NCBI GenBank assembly: GCA_016271365.2
Contig: CM057453.1
Span: forward strand, 501,121,001-501,185,000
DNA from: Neoceratodus forsteri
Lineage: Eukaryota; Chordata; Ceratodontiformes; Ceratodontidae
DNA: 64,000 bases
Reading direction: 5' to 3'
The notes beneath the pieces were generated by a model. The model worked only from the letters and a program-made list of their open reading frames with translations, ran no database searches and was not told the origin of the DNA. Numbering within the stretch: the stretch's first letter is position 1; each line of letters starts with the position of its first letter. The translations under genes were made by a program, and so were the position numbers. This document shows positions 31,354-41,869 of the stretch, piece after piece.

Positions 31354-32947
31354 TTTTTTTTGTACTCTATATTTATTTTGTACTCTACATTTATTGAAAT
31401 TTTCAGTAAACACAAGATACAAGATACAAGAATGCCAGACATCACAATTTGTGCAGAATCCAGCCACTGGAATAGTATAGAGAAAAAAAAATCTAGCATA
31501 CAGGTTAAGAATATGGGGAAAATCATTTCAAATCATCCATAAAAGAGATAAACCAAGATAGCTACTCCTTGCCAGAGTTTAGAGATCAATTCCATTAATA
31601 AATGTCCATCATAACATAGATTCAGCTCTCAGGCTAATATGATCATCTAGCCAATAATATTAAATCCAAACATTTTACTGAACTGCATCAGTTACAAAAA
31701 AAAAGTGCATTTCTCAAAAGTAGAAAAGCATTGGCTTAGATCAGAAAAATATTATTCCAACAATCACATGAACCCAGGAACCAACTTTTAAATTGTTTAA
31801 ACTTTTTAGACTTATACACAATGCTCCCTTTTATAACCTCCCCTGCTTATCCATACATAAGGCAAAAATCAGTCCTAGGCATAGAGTCTCTCTTATGACT
31901 TTATTACTTCCATTCGGTAACTCACTGCCTCATATCTCCTCATCTTCAGACTCCACAGAAGGGGAGGTTGTCATTCGGCCCATGGCGAACTCTCTCTCGA
32001 TATGCTGGACCCGTTTTCCAGCCTCCTCCGAGTCGGTAAACTGATAAGTATGTCCCCCGTAATAAATTCTGAGGCGAGCTGGCATCAACAATGAATGGGT
32101 AATCCCCAAGCCGCACAATCTGGCTTGAATTGCATCAGATTTTTTCGGGTGACATCTAGTGGCAAATGAGAGATCCTGAAACAAGTGTAGAGTATGGCTT
32201 TGAAAGCTGAAATCCTCTAATGCGCGAGTGGCTTGGAGAAATGCATCCCATGTGCTGCTACCCTCTGTAACTATCAGGGTAGTCCGGGGATTATCTTGCT
32301 GGACCACTGCTGCATGAAGAGAAATTCTGTAGGCCTTATACAGATGCTCTCCCATCCCCTCATCAAGCTGCAGAGTTTGAGGGAACCAGTTCTTTAAGAA
32401 GACGAGAAGATCCATTTCTCCATATTCCTCAGGTAATACTACTAGCCTTAAATTCGCTGCTCGCTGGGCATTTTCCAAAGCTTCCAGCCTATACCTTAAA
32501 TGGTTATTCTGTTGGACCAACTTAGAGGATGTGTTAAGGGCTCTTGTAGCTTGCGACTCAGCGGAGACAGATGTTTTATTTGCAGCTTCTATTTTTTGGT
32601 CTTGCTCTCCCATCTGCTCCAGCAATGTTTCAATTTTAGAAATGATGGCCTGCATCGATCTTTGGAGAGCTTTCCACAGCGGGTCCTGGGCTGCATGGTC
32701 TGCATTAGAGGTAGAGGCCTGAGAATCTGCCATTGGTTGTTGCTTTGCGCGACTCGGGACACTCTTATTAGTTCGTCCCATATTGATGTTTGGCACCAAA
32801 ATGATCTGTGAGAGTTACTCCGTCTAATACTAGAGACGTCTACCCACTTTCTTGAGTAATTTTTCAGTTTAAGCCATATTTATTTAATTTTTTTGCAGAG
32901 CTGCTGCAGATCATGTCTCATTGGCAAGGAGCTCAATAGTGCCCCCT
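31354..32947 (-). mobile_element. ORF1-only L1-like element (HAL1-like) inside Tx1
   Basis: The element is flanked by an exact 15-bp duplication, gaaattcctggtctt (31339-31353 and 32948-32962). It carries a T-run next to the left copy, i.e. a poly(A) tail for a minus-strand element. Removing it joins the Tx1 ORF1 frame without a break (...EIEIPGL into DAVESGM...). It has a short 5' leader, an intact ORF1, and a 570-bp 3' region with no ORF2. Its intact ORF and exact duplication suggest it is among the younger insertions here. Confidence 0.85.
31930..32799 (-). CDS. L1-type ORF1 protein, intact (289 aa)
   Basis: This would be the RNA-binding ORF1 protein of an L1-type retrotransposon, forming ribonucleoprotein particles in the cytoplasm. 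Residues about 1-30 are a basic/polar start. Residues about 30-105 form a helical, coiled-coil-like stretch (KALQRSMQAIISKIETLLEQ). The RRM entry is at NLRLVVLPE, then FLKNWFPQTLQL, YKAYRISLH and NPRTTLIVTE, and a C-terminal domain with RIYYGGHTYQF. The tail is acidic (SEDEEI). No endonuclease or RT frame accompanies it. The start ATG at 32799 follows a 150-bp leader and fits the length of related proteins. The function is by family. Translation in vivo is unknown. Confidence 0.82.
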   Translation of the reverse strand: MVPNINMGRTNKSVPSRAKQQPMADSQASTSNADHAAQDPLWKALQRSMQAIISKIETLLEQMGEQDQKIEAANKTSVSAESQATRALNTSSKLVQQNNHLRYRLEALENAQRAANLRLVVLPEEYGEMDLLVFLKNWFPQTLQLDEGMGEHLYKAYRISLHAAVVQQDNPRTTLIVTEGSSTWDAFLQATRALEDFSFQSHTLHLFQDLSFATRCHPKKSDAIQARLCGLGITHSLLMPARLRIYYGGHTYQFTDSEEAGKRVQHIEREFAMGRMTTSPSVESEDEEI

Positions 32948-32962
32948 GAAATTCCTGGTCTT

Positions 32963-35034
32963 GACGCTGTGGAGAGTGGAATGCCTCCTGACATGTCTGT
33001 GTCTCATATGGGTGCATCTGCTGAGGACTCTGCATTTCTACAGTCTGCTACAACCTTGGAAGAAGTGTGGTTGCCTACAGTTTGTAAGGATAATCCACGA
33101 TATGTTCTTTCCTTGTTACAACCTGAGAATTTGAGTGACAAGCTACAGCCCTTTTTGCCAAGTTCTACACCAGCCTTTTCTCCTACCATGCCTGCATCTT
33201 TTGACATGCTCCCTGGGAGTTCTGACATTGCTACTGTTGCCATGGAGTCTCGTCTGGCTGAAGTTCCTCCACCATCTGTCTCCTTTTCATGAGCTGTTTT
33301 TCGGGATGGTTGTGCTGTTTCTACTCTTCACTCTGTCACTCCTTTGGATACAAATTCGCTGCCCGTGAGTGCTCTTCCTGAAACTGCCGGTGCTACTCCT
33401 GATGCGGGGACTGTATTGGGCTTGCAGCGTGGGAGGGGGGCTTCTCAGCCTTCGTCAGTTCCCCCCCTCCTGAAATTACAGAAGGCGCTTGAGCTTTCTT
33501 TAGTGCGGGCCGGTTGGTCAAAATCGTCGCAAGGGAAGTGGCTTTCTGATCCTTCCCATAGCCCCATACCTGGTTCTCCTGAACAGGAAGCACAACACCA
33601 GCAGGGTTTGGCTCCACATCAGCCTGTTTCTCTTCCTGCTCCCTTTGTTACGGATTCCAACCTGAACCTACATGCAGATGATGTTCAGCATCCTGAAACC
33701 CCTCCAGCATTACTGTCTAAACCTGCCATTGAGTCTTTGCTTGACTCCGGGTATGAGGGCCCGAGTAAGATGCCTACTTCTTGGGGGGACCGCATTTACA
33801 CTGACTTGCCTGTCACTAAAGAGTCTGTAGGAATGCCTGGGCTTCTTTGAGAAAACAGGACCATTTTGCACAATGATCCCTTCCTGCACAGCGTTGTTAT
33901 GCTGTGCATTTACAGTATTAAGGGGGCCTGGACATTCCACCGGACAGACTATATGTGGGTAGAAAATTGCTTAAGGAATCTTTAGGCTTATTCTCAAATG
34001 AATTATATGCCTTGATTCACGCGTCCGGTGATATTTTGTATAATGTGAGCTTTAAAACTCCTCAGGGGCTAGATAAATTTTGGTCTAAATATGAAGAAAA
34101 GCTGAAACATTCTGCTTTATGGTTGCCTTTTCGGTCGATTCCCCTTACTAAGCCTGCCATTAAGTTTGTTACTGTTCTTGTTTGACATGAAAGTATTGCT
34201 GTGCATGATATTTGTCATTGGTTAGATCAGTGCTGTGACCTTTTGGGTCCCCCACAACCCATTATGGATGCAGAGCATATTTGGACTGGGGGGGGGTGGA
34301 AGTATAAAGTTAATCTTAGATCCAGCAATACTGGTCCCCAACATCTTCCTAGTAGTTTCTTTTTAGGTAGAGATAGGAGTCACTGTTTTTATCCTGGCCA
34401 ACTTAAGACATGTTTCAAATGTGGCTCTTCCCTTCATCTCAGTTCCACCTGTGATAGACTTCATTGTAATTTGTGTTTGGAGTTTGGACACTCTAGTTCT
34501 TTTTGTCAGAATCCTATGATGTGCAATTTGTGCGAGGAAGGGGGGCACACCTATAGGTCCTGTTCCTGGGCGTCCCATAATAGGACTGACCAGATCTGTC
34601 AGGATTCCATTATCACTGATGCGCAGAAAAAGAGCATGGCACCTCATAAGGTTCAACACTCTCCTCCTCCCCCTGCTGCTACTGTCCAAGTCTCTTTACT
34701 GTCTCAGCCCCTGCTTCCTTCTGAGAGGATGGACGCTCCTCCTGACCTTGACCCACTACCTATTGTCCCTGAGGAATCTGCTCTTGCTCCATTTCTGCCT
34801 GCTCCAGTCCTTTTGGTGCCTGACCCTGTCCTACCCCCAGTTTCTTCCTTACCACTGTCTGAACCTTCTCTCACCTCTACAGACCCAGTTGTGTTGATGC
34901 CTCTCCCCCCAGCTTCTGTTGTGACTACTCATAAAAGAACCCTGAAACAGAACAGGCCCAGGTCAAAAATTGCTAAATCTGCCACTTCTCCTACCTGCCT
35001 TTCCACTCAGAATAATTTTGCCCCCCCTTTCTAA
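32963..35034 (+). pseudogene. Tx1 LINE ORF1 with three CCHC zinc knuckles
   Basis: This is a nucleic-acid-binding ORF1 protein of the Tx1 group. The frame begins before the nested insert (31260-31353) and runs on at 32963-33292 and 33344-33850 as a Ser/Pro-rich region. It continues at 33955-34185 (ELYALIHASGD, ALWLPFRSIPLTKPA, an RRM-like segment) and 34201-35034. The last part has the HWLDQCC and IWTGGGWKYKVNLR blocks followed by three zinc knuckles of the form C-x2-C-x4-H-x4-C (CFKCGSSLHLSSTC, CNLCLEFGHSSSFC, CNLCEEGGHTYRSC), then a proline-rich, basic tail. Two to three stops/frameshifts interrupt it. Confidence 0.87.
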
Positions 35035-38000
35035 CTTATTGTCTGAATCAGATTTTGGGGATGATTCTGAATCATCTTCTACTGTCTTCTCCTGCAGATT
35101 CTCTCTTCTGACTCTGAAGGAGAACAAACTCCCCTTCCTATACCTCCTGAACAGGTTGTTACTCGAGGTATATCCACTTGTAAAAGTTCCAGATGGGGTA
35201 AGGTGACTTGATTGTTCCTGATTTTTCCTTTTCCTCCTTTTTCTGTCTTCTTCCTCCTTGTGTATTGCCACTGTGAATGTTAACTGTGTGAAAAATGCTA
35301 AACGGAGGCTTCTTTCTGTTTCCACCCTTTATGATTTGGGTTTCGATGTAATTTTTCTGCAAGATACCAGACTAAATATCTCCTCCCTCATTACGGCAGC
35401 ATGTAGATTGTGGTGCTGGGGCCCTTCCTATTTCTCCTATGGCACTGATGTCTATGATGGGGTTGGTATTTTGTTTTGTGGAGATAGGTTTTGTGTTACT
35501 CGAGTCCTAGATATTTTTCCTGGTAGGGCACTGCTGTTGGATGTATCCTTTGACAATGCTTATTGGAGCATGATAGTGGTGTATGCACCTCAAAAGAAAA
35601 AAGATAGGGTTATGCTTTTTACTGCTGTACAGCCTTATTTGTTTACGGCAAATCACATTATTTGGGCTGGGGACTTTCACTGTGTTCTGGAAACTCAAGA
35701 TAGGGGGGCAGAGACTCAGAAGGAATTTTGTGACACCAACTGCCTTAAATCCATTGTCCAGAATGCAGGCCTCTTAGATGCATATCGCTCCATTCATCCC
35801 ACTGGAGGGCGCACCTTTTATAAAGGTGTTCTCTCCTCCCACATTGATTTAGTATTTTTGTCGAAATTTATTAAAATCCGTACTGCACAACATCTACCTT
35901 TAGAAACTACTGATCATGCTATTGTATCTATTGGTACTGGTCTTGAGGAACTTTTTTCTATTGGTAAGGTTATTGGAAATTTAACAAAACTTTAGAGGAC
36001 TTACCCCTTGTCTGTGATAAATGTCCGGGATTTGTTCAAAGCTAGGTTGTCCTTAGCATGTTTGCAAACTGATCTTGGTCTTTGGTGGGTAGAAACTAAG
36101 TCACATGTTAAAACCTTGTTGCGGAAGCATGCTTCTACTGAGCATGTTTCACAATACCATAGGAATTTGACCCTTAGAAATCAATTGGCAAAACTATATT
36201 CTTTTATTAATGAGGGTCGGCATGTGGACCCTAGTCAGTTGTCTAACCTGAAGAAGGAACTGAGTGGGCTCCAATATACGAGAGCTTCTTCCATGTTGTA
36301 TGAACACAGGATATGCACCCTTGGGAAATCCTCCTGTGGTGATGTGTTTGCTAATTGTAGAACTAGGGCAGTTAACCATGTTAGGGTGACTTTGATGGCC
36401 CCGGATGGTACTGTTGTGTCTGGTTCTGAGAACATTTTAGGCCTTGTGCAAAATTATTTGCGTGCCTTTCTTATTGTATCAGACTCATCAGATCAGGATA
36501 TTCGGCATTATTTGGCTACCATACCCTTCCCTGTATGTCCTCCAGACAAATTAGATTCCCTGATAGCCCTGTTTCAAAGCAAGACATTGAAACGGCCATT
36601 AACTTTGAAAGTTAATATGACCCCTGGCCTTGACGGCCTTACTGTGGAATTTTTTAAGGCATTGCTTAACATTTTGGTGGATGTTCTCTTTGTTGTTTTT
36701 AATTGGATGTTATTTTCTGAAACATTTACTCCTCACTTTTGTGAGAAAAGTGATATTGCTAATTGGAGACCCCTTAGCCTCCTTAATGTTGATTTTAAGA
36801 TCTTTATGAAAATCTTAACATCTAGATTGGCTTCTGTTTCCTCATTTCTGATAACACAAATGCAGACGTGCTCCGTCCCGGGTCACCATATTTCTGACAA
36901 TTTATTGCTTATTAGGGAATTGATTGAACAGGGGAAGGAAGATTTGCTACATGGCTATCTTCTTTCCCTTGATTAGGAAAAAGCATTTGATAAGGCATCG
37001 CATGTTTTTTTGTTTCGGGTTTTACTCCATTATGGTATTCCTGAGAGATTCTGTAAGTGGTTGTCTTTGGTCTATACTGCTGCCTCTGTGATTCCCTTGG
37101 TTAATGGACACTTGGGTTCCTATGTCTTTCTCCGGAGAGGAGTGTGACAGGGTTGTCCACTGAGCCCCCTCCTTTATGTTTTTTGCCTTGACCCACTTCT
37201 CCGAAGTTTGCAATTAGCACCTCTCATTTTGGGAGTACGTCCTCAGCATGTTGACATGGATATTTAAGTCCTGGCCTATGCAGATGATATTTGTCTTGTG
37301 ACATGTGACTATACCTCTGCTCTGCATGCCTTTGACTTGATTAATACTTATGCAGCTGTAGCAGGAGCTTCTTTAAATATGTCCAAAAGTAGGGGATATC
37401 TGCTTAGTCCTTCTACGGGAATTGTGCATGATGTTTTGGGTATATCAGTTTCTTCTGATAATTTAACCATATTGGGTGTTACTTTTGGAAGGGGTGACAA
37501 CTCTTTGTTGAATTGGACTGCTAAGTTGGACATAGGTAAACGTAAAGTCATGCTATGGAAATCTTGGCAACAATCTAAAAAGAAAAAGGTGATGATGCTG
37601 AAAACACTTTTTTTCCCACTGTTTTTATACATTAGTATGGTATATCCTATTCCTGCCTCATTAGAAGTGGTATTATTGTGTTTAGTATTCCAGACTATAT
37701 GGGGTAGTCGTTTGAATCATGTTAAACTGGATATATTGTATCTATCAGTTGCTAAAGGTGGTTTGGCTCTTTTGAATCTCATTGGGCATTATTTTAGTAT
37801 ATTTTTTCATTATAATCTTTGGAATTTATCTGCTTCCGAACCCTGGATTGTGGACATTATCGGCAGTTCACTGGTATAGGCCCTTTTTTCTTTGTTGGAC
37901 TGATAAAAATATCGTCCCTAATTCCTTTTGTACCATTTCCAATTTTTTTAAACCTGTTCTTACTAAATTGAGGAAGTGGAAACTGACCCCTTTACAGGTT

Positions 38001-38149
38001 ATTGGCAAACCGAAGGAACTCTTCTATCAATCTGTTCAAGAGCTTCATTTTGCTGTTTCCTCTACTTTTGGTAGGTTGGATGGTCAATATCATCCTGATG
38101 TTCTTCATACTTTACTTGATGTTAGAACCCATGTAGCGGAGGAATTATA

Positions 38150-38321
38150 GCTAGGGGTCCTCCAGGCTATGTATTACCTTGGGACCTAGTTGTACATTAT
38201 GATACAGATGACACAGACGCAGTCAGAAGAGTAAAAGATACGTTTACTTCAGCGTGGTGCTATACAGCCATTGATGTTATATTTTCTCTTCTCCTAGGAA
38301 AAGCAAGCAAGCATATATATG

Positions 38322-38367
<46 letters not shown>

Positions 38368-38580
38368 TATCATCTCTCCCCCCCCCAGCATAAAATCACC
38401 CATGCACCAATAAAATTATTTTGTTATTAGTATCTAGGCAGAACTTGTCTGGACATGTTTGGGCATTCTAGGGTATTGCATTCTACACATTGGTTTCTGT
38501 TAGTCCCATATAAGGGCATGCAGGCTCATGCTGTTGTATGTTGCTATGGTGTGAGTGAAACTCATTGTTTCCCCTAGGTC
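38150..38580. other. Unidentified insert in Tx1 ORF2 with TA/CA microsatellite
   Basis: Tx1 coding stops at about 38150 and resumes at about 38600-38664. The intervening sequence is non-coding, contains (TA)n(CA)n at 38317-38368, and is edged by short inverse motifs (ctagggg near 38153, cccctag near 38572). The insertion type is unknown. Confidence 0.5.
38317..38368. repeat. (TA)n(CA)n microsatellite
   Basis: Alternating tatata repeats pass directly into acacac repeats. Confidence 0.95.
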
Positions 38581-39344
38581 AAGTTGACCCACTGTGCGCG
38601 ATTAGACAGTTTGGAGCCAGTGGATGATGACATAGGTACACTTATGGTTACAACCCACCTAGGATGTGGGATGTCTTGTGGTTGTATTGCCATGGAAAGC
38701 TCCCTGTTAAGGGTAATGTGAAGCACAAGAGTATTCAGGACAGGACCTGTCCTAGACCTGCTTGTACTGCACAGTTGGAGACCATGGAACATTTTTATAT
38801 TTCTTGTCCATTTGCCTGTGATTTTTGGCAGTTGTTGTCTCAAACAGGGGGTGACCCTCGCTGGCTACAAGTGACATACCTGGAATCAATGGGAGGGTTT
38901 TCTTTTCAGTTTTCTGAATATGATGGGGGCTATGATAAGACTTATCTTTACTTGAATTAAATTTATCTTCTGGCAAAGCAGATGTAAGTTTCTTTTTCAG
39001 CAATTGGTCATCACCCAACTCCAGATGATTTAATATATTAAAAGTGAATTGTGTATGCAATGCATGTGTGATCAACTTCTGTATTCTGATTCTGTTTGGA
39101 AATTTTGTTGGAATGTTATCCCTTTTCTAAAGGACAAAATTGGATGACTTTTTTACTTTTTGCGTTTTGCTTTTGCTGTAATTGTTTCATTTTGTCTTCC
39201 TTTCCTGACCCAGTAACCTTTCCTTAGGATTTTATGTGTTCAATGATGTTTTTCATGTATTTTCCTGTCTTTTCTGCTTTATGATTTTTGATATGTTTGT
39301 GTTATTGTTGTTCAAATAAACAATTCCCCCACTCTTTTTTGATA

Positions 39345-39590
39345 AGTGCCATGGGATCTTTAGCATCCACCTGAACTACCACCAGTCCAGGCAGATGGGA
39401 CCTCGGTTTAACGTCTCATCCAAAAGACGGCACCTCAGAAGTTGCGCCCCCCCCCATGCTGCACTGTAGTGTCAGTATTGGGATATTAACCCAAGTGCCA
39501 GATGTGGGAACTGAACCCACAACCCTCTGATCTCCCAACCTCAGAGATGAGTGTGCTACCTACTGAGCCACTGACAGATGCTGGGTGCTA
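39345..39590 (-). mobile_element. tRNA-derived SINE with conserved core
   Basis: On the minus strand the head reads gtggctcagtaggtagc (A box) and later gtgggttcagttccc (B box), a clear tRNA-like promoter. The body carries gatgagacgttaaaccgagg and ctaaagatcccatggcac, a strongly conserved core seen in widespread fish and tetrapod SINE families. I do not name the family with certainty. It sits between the Tx1 3' end and the resumption of the hAT gene. Confidence 0.78.
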
Positions 39591-40090
39591 CATGTAAGAT
39601 ATGTGGCCACTTTAGGCACTCAGCAAAAGTTTGTAACATGTTACAGGAACTGCAAAAACAAAATAACTTACCAATTCACCAGCTAAAGCAAGAAGTTGCC
39701 ACTAGGTGGAACTCCACCTTTCACATGTTACAGAGGCTGAAAGAACAATGTAAAGTGGTGTATTAGTACACCATGGACTATGCAGTAGGGAAAGGGGATG
39801 TTACACTAACCTATGGGCAATAGACTCATATCATATTTATTTCAGATGCTACAGCCATTTGAGGAAGCCACACGTGAAGTGAGTGCTGACAGCACAACCA
39901 TAAGTCAAGTCATTCCACTGATATGTCTTCTCATGCAGAGACTGGAAAGAGCCCAAAAAACATTTGAAGAGCAAGGTGCAAGTACAGGTGTCACTCTTGC
40001 TGAAAAGCTGTCTTTGTGTTTGGAAACGGACAGCAGGATTGTCATAATTTTGGCATATGAACATTATGTGATAGCAACAATGTTGGATCC
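39590..40090 (+). pseudogene. hAT transposase, middle part
   Basis: The hAT frame resumes with ICGHFRHSAKVCNMLQ, then HQLKQEVATRWNSTFHMLQRL, the most conserved hAT block with the W-N-S-T catalytic region. After a stop it continues at 39813 onward with YLFQMLQPFEEATREVSADSTTISQVIPL and YVIATMLDP, where the frame is cut by a SINE. Joined across the insertion it matches the usual order of hAT transposases. Confidence 0.87.
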
Positions 40091-40606
40091 TGTTCTGGCC
40101 CTGTGGTGCAGAGAGTTGAGATGCTGGATGCCACACCTCATGCTACACTGGCGACCCGGGTTCGAGGATGAGCCTGGGTCATTGGAGGTCAGCAGGAGGG
40201 GGAGAGGATGTGAGCCAAGCTACCGGCTGGCAACTCTCCGCCTCGGGAGGGAGTTCTCAGCTCTCACAGAGCTTGGCCGCCCCCTGGTGGAGGCCGGAGG
40301 GATGGTGCCACTCTGAGAAGCGCCGGTGCTAGGCCAAAAGGGGTGGGTGGAAGAGACCTGGCACTGGAGCTGCAGTGCACATGTGCGCCTCCACACACAT
40401 GCACCACTGCTTCTGGGGTCTTGGGAACAGGTCACACACTTGGGGAGAAAACGGAGGAAATAGGGGCTGCCTGTGAATGAAGCCTCTGGACTGGGCTCTG
40501 GGGATTTGCCATGGCATGCATGGCGCTACAAGACCCTGAGCTCCAGTAGGATGGCAGACAGTCGGGGCAGCCTGCCATCGGGGACACAAATAATTGGAAA
40601 AAAAAC
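40091..40606 (+). mobile_element. Long tRNA-derived SINE, second copy
   Basis: The copy is flanked by caatgttggatcc at 40078-40090 and 40607-40619 and ends in an A-run. It is inserted in the hAT codons for ATMLDP, and the duplicated target encodes TMLDP again on the far side. Its head (tggccctgtggtgcagag, then gcgacccgggttcgagg) matches the SINE at 8382. The length is about 515 bp. Confidence 0.85.
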
Positions 40607-40680
40607 CAATGTTGGATCCATGTTTCAAAACCAGTTTGCCAGGTCTTCTCCAATCTTGTAGCATAGACCCCAACCGTTAT

Positions 40681-41061
40681 TTTTTATTTACAATTTCTAT
40701 TTTTTGCCCTGTTTTTCCCCGTTTCCCGTGGCCCCAGTACACAGGCATCATCCATGTGTGGAGGTGCACGCACGTCCTGTGAAGCTGGCTCAGCCCCTTC
40801 CACCTATCCCCATGGCTATCGTTGGAGATCCCTCAGGTCGACACTGCCATCCGTCCTCCACCAGGTGGCAGCCAATGGCAGGGGAATCCCCAGTCCCTCC
40901 CAAGAGGAGAGAGCTGCCTTGTGGCAGCTCAATCTCGCTCCTCACCCTACCCCCACCGGCAGACCCTTGACAACCTGGGCTTGTTCTTGAACCCAGGTCA
41001 CTGGCACAGTGTGAGGTGTGATGTCCAGCACCTCAATCCTCACAACCACCAGGCCGGCTGG
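40681..41061 (-). mobile_element. Long tRNA-derived SINE, third copy, opposite orientation
   Basis: On the minus strand it starts ggcctggtggttgtgagg and contains gtgacctgggttcaag (B box), ending with an A-rich tail at the left (ttattttttattt on +). Imperfect target duplications accccaaccgttat (40667-40680) and accttaaccattat (41062-41075) flank it. Only about 60 bp of hAT sequence separates it from the second copy. Confidence 0.78.
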
Positions 41062-41627
41062 ACCTTAACCATTATAAAAAACTGCTCATTAATAAAGTTA
41101 CTTTAAAAATGACAACAGAAATTCCAACTAGCAGTGTTGCTGATCATGAAAATAGCCATGTTCCCTTCCAAGAAACAGATCCCAGTGAAGGCAGAAGAAT
41201 AAGATAAGCCTTGCATTGTGAGTCAGACCCCAGGGGCAATTTGTATGGTACCTTCATGGACAACATTTGGGCAGGACTGGATGACATAGAGAAAGACAGC
41301 GCCATTACATCTCCCATCACAAGCTACTCAGCAAGCAGTATGGTGGATGTTTTCTTAAAGGATCCCAGAAAGATAAATGTTCGAGATGACCCACTTCAGT
41401 ATTGGCATGAAAAGGGTGCAATCTGGCCAGCATTACAAAAAATGGTCCTTTACTATTTAAGTTACCCAGCAAAAAGTGTCTATTCAGAAATAATATTTCA
41501 CACTGCTTGCTATGTTGCTAGTACTAGGAGGAAAAAACTCCTTCCAGAAAAAGTTGAAATTCTAGCTTTTATTAAACTAAACTATGGTGCATTTGCAGGA
41601 TACTCAGTGGCACTTCCAGAACACTGA
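41062..41627 (+). pseudogene. hAT transposase, C-terminal dimerisation domain
   Basis: This is the last part of the hAT protein. It reads YLSYPAKSVYSEIIFHTACYVASTRRKKLLPEK and KVEILAFIKLNY in short blocks, the hAT C-terminal dimerisation domain. It is preceded by DPLQYWHEKGAIWPALQKM and followed by a stop at 41625-41627. An acidic tail (SDSSDDEPIGSD) continues in another frame until it is cut by a SINE at about 41664. The open stretch from 41211 is uninterrupted. Confidence 0.85.
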
Positions 41628-41663
41628 TCAGACAGTAGTGATGATGAGCCTATTGGCAGTGAT

Positions 41664-41850
41664 GTTTTTTTTTTACCTTTGTTTTACCAGGAGAGACACA
41701 CTAAGCTGAAAGCGTGTTTACAGGTGCAACCTGGGAGCACAAGGAAGTTAAGTGACTTGCTCGGGGTCACACAGTATGCAAGTGGGGGCTGTGGAATTCA
41801 AACCCAGGTCTCCAGGTTTGCAGCTCAGAACCTTAAACCACTGCAATATA
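41664..41850 (-). mobile_element. MIR-like SINE with LINE A-type tail
   Basis: On the minus strand it has gacctgggtttgaattcc (B-box-like), the core gtgtgaccccgagcaagtca, and a 3' part (caggttgcacctgtaaac, ctctcctggtaaaaca) that resembles the LINE A tail at 18064-18125, ending in an A-run. Compared with the SINEs at 28151 and 42632 the core is the same but the tail differs. Confidence 0.75.
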
Positions 41851-41869
41851 CTGTTGAAGAAGAATAGTA

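Larger units (their letters stand above)
35258..38960 (+). pseudogene. Tx1 LINE ORF2: endonuclease, reverse transcriptase, C-terminal zinc motif
   Basis: The endonuclease at 35258-35995 shows NVNCVKN, FLQDTRL, VYAPQ, WAGDFH and TTDHAIV. RT follows at 36008-37879 with TPGLDGLTVEFFKAL, NWRPLSLLNVDFKIF and LAYADDICLV (YADD intact). From 35258 to 37879 the frame is continuous and broken only by four single stops, at 35993-35995, 36974-36976, 37145-37147 and 37265-37267. After that a frameshift leads to 37782-38150. Following an insertion, the C-terminal part at 38664-38960 contains CPRPACTAQLETMEHFYISC, the cysteine/histidine motif typical of Tx1/L1 ORF2 ends. It is recently decayed by appearance. 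Confidence 0.9.
31221..39340 (+). mobile_element. Tx1-type (L1 group) LINE, near full length
   Basis: The element comprises a 5' region, ORF1 with three zinc knuckles, ORF2 with endonuclease, RT and a C-terminal zinc motif, and a 3' UTR ending about 39340 (caaataaacaattccccc). The left limit is approximate. The coding frame of ORF1 is already open in 31260-31353, before the nested L1-like insert. It is inserted, with the L2 fragment, into the hAT gene. An unexplained insert lies at about 38150-38580. Confidence 0.82.

Noticed and set aside
32500..32811. + strand open frame of 103 codons
   Set aside because: Mirror of the intact ORF1 on the minus strand, which has coiled-coil and RRM features.
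40096..41061. The two inverse SINE heads as terminal inverted repeats of one DNA transposon
   Set aside because: Each SINE has its own A-rich tail and its own target duplication, and hAT coding sequence lies between them.
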